Program-made: the position numbers and the translations under genes | The notes under the pieces: model-generated | Database searches by the model: none | Seen by the model: the letters and a program-made list of their open reading frames with translations, nothing else | What the model was told of the DNA's origin: nothing | Shown here: one piece after another, positions 43,402-53,349 of the stretch | Layout: every line of letters begins with the position of its first letter | How positions within the stretch are numbered: the stretch's first letter is position 1 | From: Streptomyces violaceoruber | Lineage (GTDB): Bacteria > Actinomycetota > Actinomycetes > Streptomycetales > Streptomycetaceae | Direction: 5' to 3' | Length of the DNA: 64,000 nucleotides | Assembly: GCA_000720805.1 (NCBI GenBank) | Contig: JODI01000079.1 | Location: 8,282-72,281 of the forward strand

Positions 43402-44996
43402 ACAGCCGGGCCGGGAAGTGGCTGGTCCTGTCCGCGTCCGCCACCGCTCCCGGGGGGCACACCGCGGCCGTGGTCGCGGACCGGTTCGACAAGATCGCGT
43501 GGCGCGACACCTACGAGCAGTCGGCCGGGCTGCGCGAGCTGGCCGAGGAGATGTACGAGCGCCACGACCACACCGCCACCGACCTGCTGACCGACGTGTT
43601 CCTGGCCGCCTACAAGGTCGGGCCGCGGTTGCGCGAGTGTGCGGAGATGGACCCCTCCCGGCTGGTCAACCACCAGATCATCACCTCCCTGGTGGAGTCA
43701 CCGCACTTCGCCGAGCTGCACCGGGAGACGGCCGGCGACCCCTACGCCGCCGCCATGGCCGTACTGGCCCAGGCCGCCGCCCTGCGCCGGATGCTGGAGC
43801 GCTCCCGGGACACCCGGGAACAGGCCGAGCAGGCGAGGAAGGCCCGGCAGGACGCCCAAGACGCGGCGGCCGCCGTGGGCGAAGAACTCCAGCGGGCCGC
43901 CGACGCCGCCCGGCAGGCGACGAACGCCGAACAGCAGGACGCCGAGACCGTGGAGCAGGCGATCGAGGCCGCCGAGAGGGCCGAGGACGCCGCACGGCGG
44001 ACCGCCCGGGACGCCGCACAGGCCCTCGCGGCCGCGGCCCCCGGTGTCCGTGCCGCCGCGCGGAACGCGACCGCGAACGCCGCCGCGGCCGTGCGGCAGG
44101 AGGCCGCGCTGATGCGGGCGTGGGGCGTCGGTCCCGGCGAGCTGGAGCGGATGCCGTTCGACCAGCGGGCCCGGCTCGCCGAGCGGCTGCGCACCGGGCG
44201 TCTCGCCCGGTGGGCCGAACTGATCGGCCGTTTCCGGCAGATGGCGGGCGGTGAGCGCGCCCGCAAGGTGGAGAACGCCGCCGGGGAGCTGGTCGGCGTC
44301 ACGCTCGGCGACGACCTCTCCCGCGTCATCCCCTCCGAACTGGCGGCCCTCGGCGTGCCGGAGCTGCGTGCGGTGTTCGCCGCGCGCTACGCCGCCGGGG
44401 AGCTGATGCTCTACGACAGCCAGGCAGAGCAGACCACCGGCCGGGGCGCCGTCATCGCGTGTGTCGACACCTCGCACTCCATGTACGCGGAAGGGCCCGG
44501 CGGCATCACCCGGGAGGCGTGGGCGAAGGCGTGTGCCCTGGCGCTGCTGGACCAGGCCCGTGACGCGGGGCGGGACTTCGTCGGCATCCTGTTCTCCGCC
44601 GCCGACAAGATCAGGGTCTTCCGCTTCCCGGCCGACGACCGCGTCGGCATCGCCCGGACCCTCGACTTCGCGGAGACCTTCCTCGGCGGCGGCACCAGCT
44701 TCCAGACGCCGCTGACGGCGGCATCCGACTTGCTGGCGGAGGAGTTCGACGACGTCGGCCGGATGCGCGGCGACATCGTGATGATCACCGACGAGGAGTG
44801 CGACGTCACCGAGGAATGGATGCGCGGCTGGAACGACGCCAAGCACCGGCTGGGCTTCCGCGTCTTCGGCGTGGCCGTCGGAGCGCCGCCCGCCGCCGAA
44901 GCCGGCTCGGTCCTCGACGCCCTGTGCGACAACCTCCGCTCCATCGAGGACCTCACCGACGTCCACGCCGCCGCCGACCTCTTCCGCGTGATCTGA
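43398..44996 (+). CDS. VWA-domain protein, ViaA-like partner of the MoxR ATPase
   Basis: 532 residues. The N-terminal half is helical, with a strong Ala/Glu/Arg coiled coil (about residues 130-230, EQAEQARKARQDAQDAAAAV). The C-terminal ~190 residues are a VWA domain with metal site CVDTSHSM, GGGTSFQTPL and ITDEECD. GTG 43398 overlaps the ATPase stop. The order MoxR ATPase then VWA protein is the RavA-ViaA arrangement; in E. coli that pair is tied to respiratory complexes and membrane stress. The role here is inferred. Confidence 0.88.
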   Translation: MNSRAGKWLVLSASATAPGGHTAAVVADRFDKIAWRDTYEQSAGLRELAEEMYERHDHTATDLLTDVFLAAYKVGPRLRECAEMDPSRLVNHQIITSLVESPHFAELHRETAGDPYAAAMAVLAQAAALRRMLERSRDTREQAEQARKARQDAQDAAAAVGEELQRAADAARQATNAEQQDAETVEQAIEAAERAEDAARRTARDAAQALAAAAPGVRAAARNATANAAAAVRQEAALMRAWGVGPGELERMPFDQRARLAERLRTGRLARWAELIGRFRQMAGGERARKVENAAGELVGVTLGDDLSRVIPSELAALGVPELRAVFAARYAAGELMLYDSQAEQTTGRGAVIACVDTSHSMYAEGPGGITREAWAKACALALLDQARDAGRDFVGILFSAADKIRVFRFPADDRVGIARTLDFAETFLGGGTSFQTPLTAASDLLAEEFDDVGRMRGDIVMITDEECDVTEEWMRGWNDAKHRLGFRVFGVAVGAPPAAEAGSVLDALCDNLRSIEDLTDVHAAADLFRVI

Positions 44997-45055
44997 TCCG
45001 GGCGCGCCGTGGTGGACTGGGGCGCACCGCATCCGTCCCGCGACCGGAGGCCGCA

Positions 45056-45769
45056 ATGAGCGCGGACAGTTCGGAGGGCGCCGAGAGCGCCGAGGGCACA
45101 CCGGCGTACGACCCTGAGGCGCGCGGACTGCGTCTGGTGGCCGTGCTGTTGGGGCTGACGGTGGTCAGCGGTCTGATCGACGCGGTCAGTTACCTCGGTC
45201 TCGGGCACGTGTTCACCGCCAACATGACCGGCAACGTGGTGGTCCTGGGCTTCGCCGCCGCCGGGGCACCGGGCTTCTCGGTGCCGCACACCCTGGCCTC
45301 GCTGGGTTTCTTCCTGGTGGGCGCGGCGGTGGGCGGCCGTGTCGCCGTACGGCTCGGTAGCGGTTCGCGCCGCACCTGGGCGCGGCTGACCCTCGCCGCC
45401 GAGGCGGTCCTGCTGGGCGCGTCGGCCGCGGTCGCCTTCGCCGCGCCCGAGGCCACCGCGACCGTCTATGTCCTGATCGCCGTCACGGCCTTCGCGATGG
45501 GCCTGCGCAACGCGACCGTCCGCAGGCTGGGCGTCCCCGACCTGACGACCACGGTCCTGACCATGACCCTGACCGGCCTGGCCGCGGACTCCCGCGCGGG
45601 CGGCGGCCCGGGCACGCACTCGCCGCGCCGCACGGCGTCGGTGGTCGCGATGGTGGCGGGCGCGGCACTGGGGGCGTGGCTGCTGATCCACCACGGGCTG
45701 GGGATCCCGCTGCTGGTGACGGCCGTGATGGTGGCGGTGCTGGCGGCGGTGGCGTCGGGACGGGAGTGA
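45056..45769 (+). CDS. DUF1275 (YoaK-like) membrane protein
   Basis: 237 residues with about six spans and the DUF1275 marks: SGLIDAVSYLGLGHVFTANMTGNVVVLGFA near the start and GLRNATVRRLGVPDLTTTVLTMTLTGLAAD later. The biochemical role of the family is not known; many are taken to be transporters. ATG 45056 has GGAGG five bases upstream. Confidence 0.88.
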   Translation: MSADSSEGAESAEGTPAYDPEARGLRLVAVLLGLTVVSGLIDAVSYLGLGHVFTANMTGNVVVLGFAAAGAPGFSVPHTLASLGFFLVGAAVGGRVAVRLGSGSRRTWARLTLAAEAVLLGASAAVAFAAPEATATVYVLIAVTAFAMGLRNATVRRLGVPDLTTTVLTMTLTGLAADSRAGGGPGTHSPRRTASVVAMVAGAALGAWLLIHHGLGIPLLVTAVMVAVLAAVASGRE

Positions 45770-45805
45770 CCGCTGCGCCGAACGGCGACCGTGGGTGGAC
45801 GGTGC

Positions 45806-47098
45806 TCAGGCCTGCAGGAGTTGCGGTTCCGGTTGCTGGGTGACGGTGGCCACCGGATCCCACTGCTTCATGGTCCGCACGTAGCCGTAGACCACGGAGC
45901 CCCCCGCGAGAAGGAGAAGTGGTCCGAACGCCCACGGATGCCGGGCCATCTCCACCGGCAGATAGCGGTACGCCACCAGGAGGGCGGTGAAAACCGTCGT
46001 GCCGTAGGTGACCAGCAGGGCTCCCTGCCGGTCCCAGCCGCGGTCGAACGAGCGCATCGCCGTCTCGATGGTGAGCGCGAACACCCCGCCGGCTATGAGG
46101 TCCGCGCCGTAGTGGTAGCCGAATCCCAGCGTCGCGGTGAGCGTGCCGATCAGCCAGAACGTGCCGGCGAATCGCATGGGCCGGGGGGCCTTGCGGGAGT
46201 GGATGAAGAGCGTGGTGGCCCAGGCGGTGTGCAGGCTGGGCATGCAGTTACGGGGGGTGATCCCGTCGAACGGGACCGGGTGCGGAGCGGTGAGCGGGGG
46301 CGGCGTGTTGGGCCACAGGTCGGCCACTGCCCAGCGTCCGCCGTCGGCGCCGTAGGCGAAGACGGGGCCGACCACCGGGAAGATCATGTAGACCGCCGGC
46401 CCGATCAGGCCGATGGCCAAGAAGGTGCGCACCAGATGGTGGCCCGGGAAGCGGCGCTCAGCCGCGACGTTGCGCAGCTGGTAAAGCCCGAAGAGCGCGG
46501 CGGCCAGCGGGAGCTGACCGTAGACGACGTGGAGAAGTCCGGAACCGATCGGACCGGTGGCCTCGACGAGACGGCCCACCACCCACGAGGGGTTGCCCAG
46601 TGCGTGATCGGCGGTCGCCACATACGGGTCGAGCACCGACGGGCGGGTCTTCGAGGTGATGAGCAGCCAGGTGTCGCCGATCTTGTGGCCGGCCACCAGA
46701 AGCAGGCCCAGCCCGACGCCCTTCAGCAGCAGGGCGCGATCCCGGCCGGTGCGGCGCGTGACCGCGATGACCGCACAGCCCAGAATCACCCACAATGCCC
46801 CGTTGCCGAAATTCAGCCTGGCGTCGAACACCCACCGCATCAGCAGGAACACGACGTCGACACCGAGGGCCGCGCCGATCGCGACGAACCGTTGCCGCCA
46901 GGTGAGCACCACCAGCATCAGAGCCAGACCGGCGTACAGCAACGGACCCGACTGGGGGCCGAATACCACCTCCCGCCCCAGGCTGCTGATCGGCCCCCGC
47001 TGGCCGTAGTGACGCGCCGTGATCTCCAGCGCGACCATGAATCCGAGGGTCAGCACACCTGCCGCGATCCACAGCGTCATCTGTGGTCGAGCCCGCAC
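45806..47098 (-). CDS. PAP2-superfamily membrane phosphatase/phosphotransferase
   Basis: 430 residues with many membrane spans. The PAP2 signature is present late in the protein: ITPRNCMPSLHTAWATTLF and YHYGADLIAGGVF carry the catalytic histidines, and the overall pattern matches the inositolphosphotransferase-like PAP2_3 group. It acts on lipid phosphates at the outer membrane face. Start GTG 47098 is preferred since MRARPQMTLWIAAG fits homologues; the frame is open to 47224 through an AT-rich, non-coding-like stretch. Confidence 0.85.
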   Translation of the reverse strand: MRARPQMTLWIAAGVLTLGFMVALEITARHYGQRGPISSLGREVVFGPQSGPLLYAGLALMLVVLTWRQRFVAIGAALGVDVVFLLMRWVFDARLNFGNGALWVILGCAVIAVTRRTGRDRALLLKGVGLGLLLVAGHKIGDTWLLITSKTRPSVLDPYVATADHALGNPSWVVGRLVEATGPIGSGLLHVVYGQLPLAAALFGLYQLRNVAAERRFPGHHLVRTFLAIGLIGPAVYMIFPVVGPVFAYGADGGRWAVADLWPNTPPPLTAPHPVPFDGITPRNCMPSLHTAWATTLFIHSRKAPRPMRFAGTFWLIGTLTATLGFGYHYGADLIAGGVFALTIETAMRSFDRGWDRQGALLVTYGTTVFTALLVAYRYLPVEMARHPWAFGPLLLLAGGSVVYGYVRTMKQWDPVATVTQQPEPQLLQA

Positions 47099-47225
47099 AG
47101 CAGACGCGATACTGCTGTTTGTTCGCGAAATCGTTCGCGATCTTCTAGATATCAACAGTTTGACCGATTTATTAGATTTCAGATGACAATGGGCAATCAG
47201 GACGTTGATCGTGAGCCGGATCATA
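47099..47225. promoter_or_regulatory. AT-rich spacer between PAP2 and ECF42 sigma genes
   Basis: This ~125-bp stretch is strikingly A+T-rich for the window (gaccgatttattagatttca). It carries a direct repeat gttcgcga-aatc-gttcgcga (47120-47140 region) and TGATC...GGATCA near 47208. It probably holds the PAP2 promoter and one or more regulator sites. Confidence 0.5.
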
Positions 47226-48392
47226 TTATCCGAGCGACGTGCCGGCGTTCCCTTTGCCGTAGGTATTCAGCCGGGCGGCTTGGCGGGTGAGGTGGTCGCG
47301 TTCGGCGAGGTCGGATGCCTTTCTGGACGCCTCCGCGTAGAGGCGTGCCGCCGTCGCCAGGTCGCCGTCCCGTTCGTGGAGGTAGGCGGCGACCGCGGTG
47401 TGGCGGGGCAGGGTGTCGTCCAGGGCGGCGAGTGCCGCGAGACCGGCGCGTGGTCCGTCGGCCTCACCGACGGCCACCGCGCGGTTCAGCCGGACGATGG
47501 GGCTGTCGGTGAGGCGGGTGAGTTCGTCGTACCACTCCACGATCTGGACCCAGTCGGTCTCCTCGGCGGTGGGCGCGTCGGCGTGGAGGGCGGCGATGGC
47601 GGCCTGGGCCTGGTACTCGCCGAGCCGGTCACGGGCGAGGGCCCTCTGGAGGACGGCGACGCCCTCGGCGATCAGCGCGGTGTCCCAGCGCGCGCGGTCC
47701 TGCTCGGCGAGCGGGATCAGGCTCCCGTCGGGTGCGGTGCGGGCGGTGCGGCGGGCGTGGTGGAGGAGCATGAGCGCCAGCAGTCCCGCCACCTCGGGGT
47801 GGTCGAACGCGGCCGCGAGCTGCCGGGTGAGGCGGATGGCCTCGGCGGCGAGGTCGAGGTCACCGGAGTAGCCCTCGTTGAAGACGAGGTAGAGGACACG
47901 CAGCACGGTGGCGACGTCGCCGGGCCGGTCGAGGCGCACGCCGGAGACGGTGCGCTTGGCCCGGCTGATGCGCTGCGCCATGGTCGCCTCGGGCACCAGG
48001 TAGGCCTGGGCGATCTGCCGGGTGGTCAACCCGCCGACCGCGCGCAGCGTGAGCGCCACCGCGGACGAGGGTGTCAGTGAGGGGTGGGCGCACAGGAAGT
48101 ACAGCCGGAGCGTGTCGTCCACCGCGGGCGCGGGCCCGGGCACCGGCTCCTCCTCGACGAGGTCCTCACGCCGGCGGCGGGCCGCCTCCGCCCGCCTGGC
48201 GTCGAGGAACCGGCGCCAGGCCACCGTGACCAGCCACCCCTTCGCATCGCGCGGCGGGTCGGCCGGCCAGACTCGGAGCGCCTCGACGAGTGCGTCCTGT
48301 ACGGCGTCCTCGGCCGCCGAGAAGTCGGCTCCGCGGCGGACGAGGACGGCGAGCACGCTCGGCGTGAGGCTCCTGAGCAGGACCTCGTTCAA
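47226..48392 (-). CDS. ECF42-group RNA polymerase sigma factor with C-terminal TPR-like extension
   Basis: 388 residues. Sigma region 2 is in SAAEDAVQDALVEALRVWPADPPRDAKGWLVTVAWRRFLDARR; region 4 is in ALTLRAVGGLTTRQIAQAYLVPEATMAQRISRAK. A ~200-residue C-terminal extension (helical, TPR/DUF6596-like) is the mark of ECF42. The upstream gene encodes the DGPF partner usual for this group. TTG 48392 is chosen, giving LNEVLLRSLTPSV like the MNE...LLRSLTPSV of relatives and a TTGA overlap with the DGPF stop; GTG 48404 is the alternative. Confidence 0.9.
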   Translation of the reverse strand: MNEVLLRSLTPSVLAVLVRRGADFSAAEDAVQDALVEALRVWPADPPRDAKGWLVTVAWRRFLDARRAEAARRRREDLVEEEPVPGPAPAVDDTLRLYFLCAHPSLTPSSAVALTLRAVGGLTTRQIAQAYLVPEATMAQRISRAKRTVSGVRLDRPGDVATVLRVLYLVFNEGYSGDLDLAAEAIRLTRQLAAAFDHPEVAGLLALMLLHHARRTARTAPDGSLIPLAEQDRARWDTALIAEGVAVLQRALARDRLGEYQAQAAIAALHADAPTAEETDWVQIVEWYDELTRLTDSPIVRLNRAVAVGEADGPRAGLAALAALDDTLPRHTAVAAYLHERDGDLATAARLYAEASRKASDLAERDHLTRQAARLNTYGKGNAGTSLG

Positions 48393-48808
48393 TGGTGGGC
48401 GCACTCCGTGACGGTGGGCGACGCGCCCAGGAACGGACGCAGCTCGAGCCACTCGTGGATCGGCTTCCCGCCCGCCCCGGGGGCCGCCGACAGCTCGCCG
48501 GCCAGCTCGACGGCGCGCTCGTAGCTGTCGACGTCGATCACCATCCAGCCGGCGATGACGTCCTTGGTCTCGGCGAACGGGCCGTCGGTGACCGGCGGGC
48601 GCCCCTCACCGTCGTACCGGACCCACGCCCCCTCGGGCGCGAGCGCCTGACTGCCGACGAACTCGCCGGTCTTCTCCAGCCGGGCCGCGAAGTCGTTCAT
48701 GTACCGCACGTGAGCCGAGATCTCCTCCGGCGTCCACTGGTCCATGGGCACGTCGTTGGCCGGAGCCGGGGCGCCGCGGTAGTGCTTGAGAAGCAGGTAC
48801 TTGGCCAT
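48389..48808 (-). CDS. YCII-related DGPF-domain protein
   Basis: 139 residues: MAKYLLLKHYRG start, and the name motif in RPPVTDGPFAETKDVIAGWMVIDVDS. These small proteins are the standard neighbours of ECF42 sigma factors and may modulate them; no enzymatic role is proven. ATG 48808 has GAGGAG upstream, and the gene overlaps the sigma start, so the two are translationally coupled. Confidence 0.92.
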   Translation of the reverse strand: MAKYLLLKHYRGAPAPANDVPMDQWTPEEISAHVRYMNDFAARLEKTGEFVGSQALAPEGAWVRYDGEGRPPVTDGPFAETKDVIAGWMVIDVDSYERAVELAGELSAAPGAGGKPIHEWLELRPFLGASPTVTECAHH

Positions 48809-48921
48809 GGTCGTTCTCCTCGGTCCTGATGCGACCCATTGTGGTCGCGTTCACCACGGGGACGGAGCAGGCCACGGCTTCTCGACATCATCGGCGGAAC
48901 CACCAGCGGAATTTTTTTCGG

Positions 48922-48957
48922 GACCAGGATCCCGGCGGGACCAGGAACCCGGCGGGA
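48922..48957. repeat. 17-bp tandem repeat
   Basis: gaccaggatcccggcgg is followed by gaccaggaacccggcgg and a partial third copy, next to a T7 run at about 48910. It is non-coding, between the DGPF gene and the thiolase end. Confidence 0.55.
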
Positions 48958-49008
48958 CCGGTCCTCACCCTCGGCCCCGCCGCGTTCACTCGTTCGTGGA
49001 TGGGGCGT

Positions 49009-50264
<1,256 letters not shown>

Positions 50265-50429
50265 ACAGGCAGTGTGCTGACCGGCCGCCCGCGACCGCAA
50301 GGGGCGTGCAGGCAATTCGGCGTGCCGTGCCCCTTGCTACTTCTGGAACCCGTTACTACCTTCACGGCGACCTCATTCCTGATGGACCGTCAGAAGTCAT
50401 GCGGCCAAGAATCTCAGCCGGAGTCGCCC

Positions 50430-51665
50430 ATGCCCTGTCCAGCATTCCCCGACGGGTTCGACTTCACCGATCCCGACCTGCTGCAACACCGCGTCCCCCT
50501 CCCGGAGTTCGCCGAGCTGCGCCGGGCGGAACCGGTCCGCTGGATCCCGCAGACGGCCAACGTGGCCGGTTTCCAGGACGAGGGGTACTGGGCGGTGACC
50601 CGGCACGCGGACGTCAAGTACGTGTCCACGCACCCGGAGCTCTTCTCCTCGTACCTCAACACGGCGATCATCCGCTTCAACGAGCACATCGACCGGGACG
50701 CGATCGACGCCCAGCGGCTGATCCTGCTGAACATGGACCCGCCGGAGCACACCCGGGTCCGTCAGATCGTGCAGCGGGTGTTCACGCCGAGGGCCATCCG
50801 GGCGCTGGAGGACAACCTGCGCTCGCGCGCCCTGGCGATCGCGGCGAACGCCCGCGCCCGCACCGGCTCCTTCGACTTCGTCACCGAAGTCGCCTGCGAG
50901 CTGCCCCTGCAGGCCATCGCCGAGCTGATCGGGATACCGCAGGACGACCGGGCCAAGATCTTCGACTGGTCCAACAAGATGATCTCGTACGACGATCCGG
51001 AGTACGCGATCACCGAGGAGATCGGCGCTGAGTCGGCCACCGAACTCATCGCGTACGCCATGAACATGGCCGCCGATCGCAAGCAGTGCCCGGCGAAGGA
51101 CATCGTGACGACGCTGGTGGCGGCGGAGGACGAGGGCAACCTCAACTCCGACGAGTTCGGGTTCTTCGTGCTGATGCTGGCGGTGGCGGGCAACGAGACC
51201 ACGCGCAACGCCATCACCCACGGCATGCACGCGTTCCTCACCCACCCCGAGCAGTGGGAGCTGTACAAGAGGGAGCGTCCGGCGACGGCGGCGGAGGAGA
51301 TCGTCCGCTGGGCGGCCCCGGTCAACTCCTTCCAGCGCACGGCGACCCAGGACACCGAACTCGGCGGCAAGCGGATCAAGAAGGGCGACCGGGTGGGGTT
51401 GTTCTACGCCTCCGCCAACCACGACCCCGACGTCTTCGAGAACCCGGACGTCTTCGACATCACCCGCGACCCCAACCCGCACCTCGGCTTCGGCGGCGGA
51501 GGCCCGCACTACTGCCTCGGCAAGTCCCTGGCCGTGATGGAGATCAACCTGATCTTCAACGCGATCGCCGACGCCATGCCGGACCTGCGGCCGACCGCGG
51601 ACCCCCGTCGGCTGCGCTCCGCGTGGATCAACGGCGTGAAGGAACTCCGGGTCAGCACGGCCTGA
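50430..51665 (+). CDS. cytochrome P450, CYP125-like steroid side-chain hydroxylase
   Basis: 411 residues. I-helix AGNETTRNAITHGM, K-helix ExxR in AEEIVRWAAPV, and heme loop LGFGGGGPHYCLGKSLAVMEIN. Long stretches match mycobacterial CYP125 in order, e.g. QWELYKRERP, SANHDPDVFENPDVF and NLIFNAIADAMPDL. CYP125 oxidises the terminal carbon of sterol side chains, starting their degradation. ATG 50430 has GGAG six bases upstream and gives the usual MPCPAFPDGFDFTDPDLLQ start. Divergent from the thiolase under a KstR-type box. Confidence 0.9.
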   Translation: MPCPAFPDGFDFTDPDLLQHRVPLPEFAELRRAEPVRWIPQTANVAGFQDEGYWAVTRHADVKYVSTHPELFSSYLNTAIIRFNEHIDRDAIDAQRLILLNMDPPEHTRVRQIVQRVFTPRAIRALEDNLRSRALAIAANARARTGSFDFVTEVACELPLQAIAELIGIPQDDRAKIFDWSNKMISYDDPEYAITEEIGAESATELIAYAMNMAADRKQCPAKDIVTTLVAAEDEGNLNSDEFGFFVLMLAVAGNETTRNAITHGMHAFLTHPEQWELYKRERPATAAEEIVRWAAPVNSFQRTATQDTELGGKRIKKGDRVGLFYASANHDPDVFENPDVFDITRDPNPHLGFGGGGPHYCLGKSLAVMEINLIFNAIADAMPDLRPTADPRRLRSAWINGVKELRVSTA

Positions 51666-51681
51666 CCCCGTCCCGGGTACT

Positions 51682-51713
51682 CGGGCCGACGGCTTCCCGG
51701 CGCCGTCGGCCCG
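51682..51713. terminator. bidirectional hairpin terminator
   Basis: Perfect 12-bp inverted repeat (cgggccgacggc, 51682-51693, with 51702-51713) and 8-base loop, between the convergent CYP125-like and glycosyltransferase genes. Confidence 0.8.
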
Positions 51714-51720
51714 TCCGGGC

Positions 51721-53349
51721 TCAGGACGGGACAACCGGCCGGCAGTGGCCGGGGCGGGCGTACACGAGGAGTTGCGCGCCGAGGAGCGGTACGCGCTCGC
51801 AGACCTCGAAGTCCTCGCTCAGGAGCTGTCGTTTGACCTTCTCCTCGGGGGACGGGTCGAGGGGCTGGCCCGGAGGGTCGGTGAGGGCGATGACGCGGTG
51901 CGCCGCCAGGATGCGGCGGCGGATCTCGGAGGCGGGGAGTTCGGTGCCCTGGAGGGTGCGGGAGGACGCCGGGGGCCGGGCGAGGGCGAGGTCGTCGAGG
52001 CGGTCGTGGATCCCCGGGTACGACAGGAGCCACTCGCGGCGGCGGGAGGGCATGAACAGGACGGCGTCGCCCTGCCGCGCGGTCCGCTCCACGGCGTGCG
52101 CGACCGCGACGACGTCGTCCTTGCGGCTCTCCGGCGAGCGCACCAGCAACGACCACGGCAACAGCACCGCGACGGCCACGACGGCCGTCAGGCAGGCGGC
52201 CGGCGCGCGGGGTACGGGGGCGAGCCGGTGCCGCCGCCCGATCGCCCGGGCCAGCACCGCCCCGGCCGGCAACGCCAGCCCGGTCATGCCGTACAGCACG
52301 TACCGGTCGACGTACCAGGGCTTGACCAGCGACACCGTCATCAGGAGACCGGTGGGGGCGATCAGGAGGGGGAGGGAGAGGCGGACGAGTGCGTCGGCGG
52401 AGCCCGCGCGCAGCAGCAGCCGGCACAGCAGCGCCCCAGCCGCCGAGACCGCGACGAACTGCAGCCATGCGCTCAGGCCGGGCCGCCCCAGCCAGCCGAG
52501 TTGCTGCTCGGCCTGCCCCGCGCTCACCACCACCAGCGGCAGCAGCGCCACCGTGACACAGCCCGCCGCGATCCCCCACCTGAGCCACATCCGACGCGTC
52601 GCCCGCGCCCACCACAGCGTCAGCCCGTGGGCCGCCGGCGCCAGCACCGCGAACTCGTGCAGCCAGGCCGCGATCGCGAGAGCCAGGGCGTACGCGACCC
52701 ACCAGCGGTCGGGAGAGCCGCCCCCGGGGCGCACGTCCGCACCGGGAGGAGGGTTCCCGGTGCGCGGCTTCTCGGCGGCATGGACACCACCCGCGCCGCG
52801 GAAGTCGCCCGCCGCCCGTACGAAGAAGTACGTCGCCCACGTCACCCCCGCCGTGACCAACGCGTAGGAGCGGCCCTCCTGGGCGTACTGCTGGGTGACC
52901 GGGAGCACCGCGAGGACCAGGCCCGCCAGGGTGCCCGCCAGGCGGCCGGCCAGGCGGGCGCCGATCGCGCCGACTCCCGCCACGGCCAGGGCCGTCGCCA
53001 CGGTGGACGGAAGTCTGAGTGCCACCAGGCCGCCTCCCTCCCACACGGCGAACACCGCGTGCATCAGGAGGTAGTACAGGCCGTGTACGGCGTCGATGTG
53101 GCCGAGCAGGCCCCACAGGTCGCCCAGTGAGCGGTGAGCCACCTGGTAGGTGACCGACTCGTCCCGCCACATGCTGTCGTGCCGGTCGATGCCCCACAGG
53201 CCCAGGGCGAGGGAGACCAGGGCGGGGACGGCGAGCGGCACCGACCGGGCGAGGCGGCCGGCCCGCCGGACGGTGCCGGGTGGCGCGGCCGTGGTGCCGG
53301 GCGGCGCGGCCAGGGTGTCGTCGTCGCCCGCGACGGGCGTGTTCCGCAT
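51721..53349 (-). CDS. membrane glycosyltransferase, GT39/ArnT-like (GT-C)
   Basis: 542 residues with ten or more spans. The first loop carries GIDRHDSMWRDESVTYQVAHRSL, the acidic GT-C motif of polyprenyl-phosphate-sugar-using transferases; GRSYALVTAGVTWATYFF follows. It would transfer mannose or a similar sugar from a lipid donor outside the membrane. ATG 53349 overlaps the stop of the upstream gene by one base (TGATG), so the two form an operon. Confidence 0.87.
   Translation of the reverse strand: MRNTPVAGDDDTLAAPPGTTAAPPGTVRRAGRLARSVPLAVPALVSLALGLWGIDRHDSMWRDESVTYQVAHRSLGDLWGLLGHIDAVHGLYYLLMHAVFAVWEGGGLVALRLPSTVATALAVAGVGAIGARLAGRLAGTLAGLVLAVLPVTQQYAQEGRSYALVTAGVTWATYFFVRAAGDFRGAGGVHAAEKPRTGNPPPGADVRPGGGSPDRWWVAYALALAIAAWLHEFAVLAPAAHGLTLWWARATRRMWLRWGIAAGCVTVALLPLVVVSAGQAEQQLGWLGRPGLSAWLQFVAVSAAGALLCRLLLRAGSADALVRLSLPLLIAPTGLLMTVSLVKPWYVDRYVLYGMTGLALPAGAVLARAIGRRHRLAPVPRAPAACLTAVVAVAVLLPWSLLVRSPESRKDDVVAVAHAVERTARQGDAVLFMPSRRREWLLSYPGIHDRLDDLALARPPASSRTLQGTELPASEIRRRILAAHRVIALTDPPGQPLDPSPEEKVKRQLLSEDFEVCERVPLLGAQLLVYARPGHCRPVVPS

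Noticed and set aside
47099..47225. AT-rich stretch considered as a replication origin or DnaA-box cluster
   Set aside because: Only one weak TTATCC-like match and no dnaA/dnaN neighbours.
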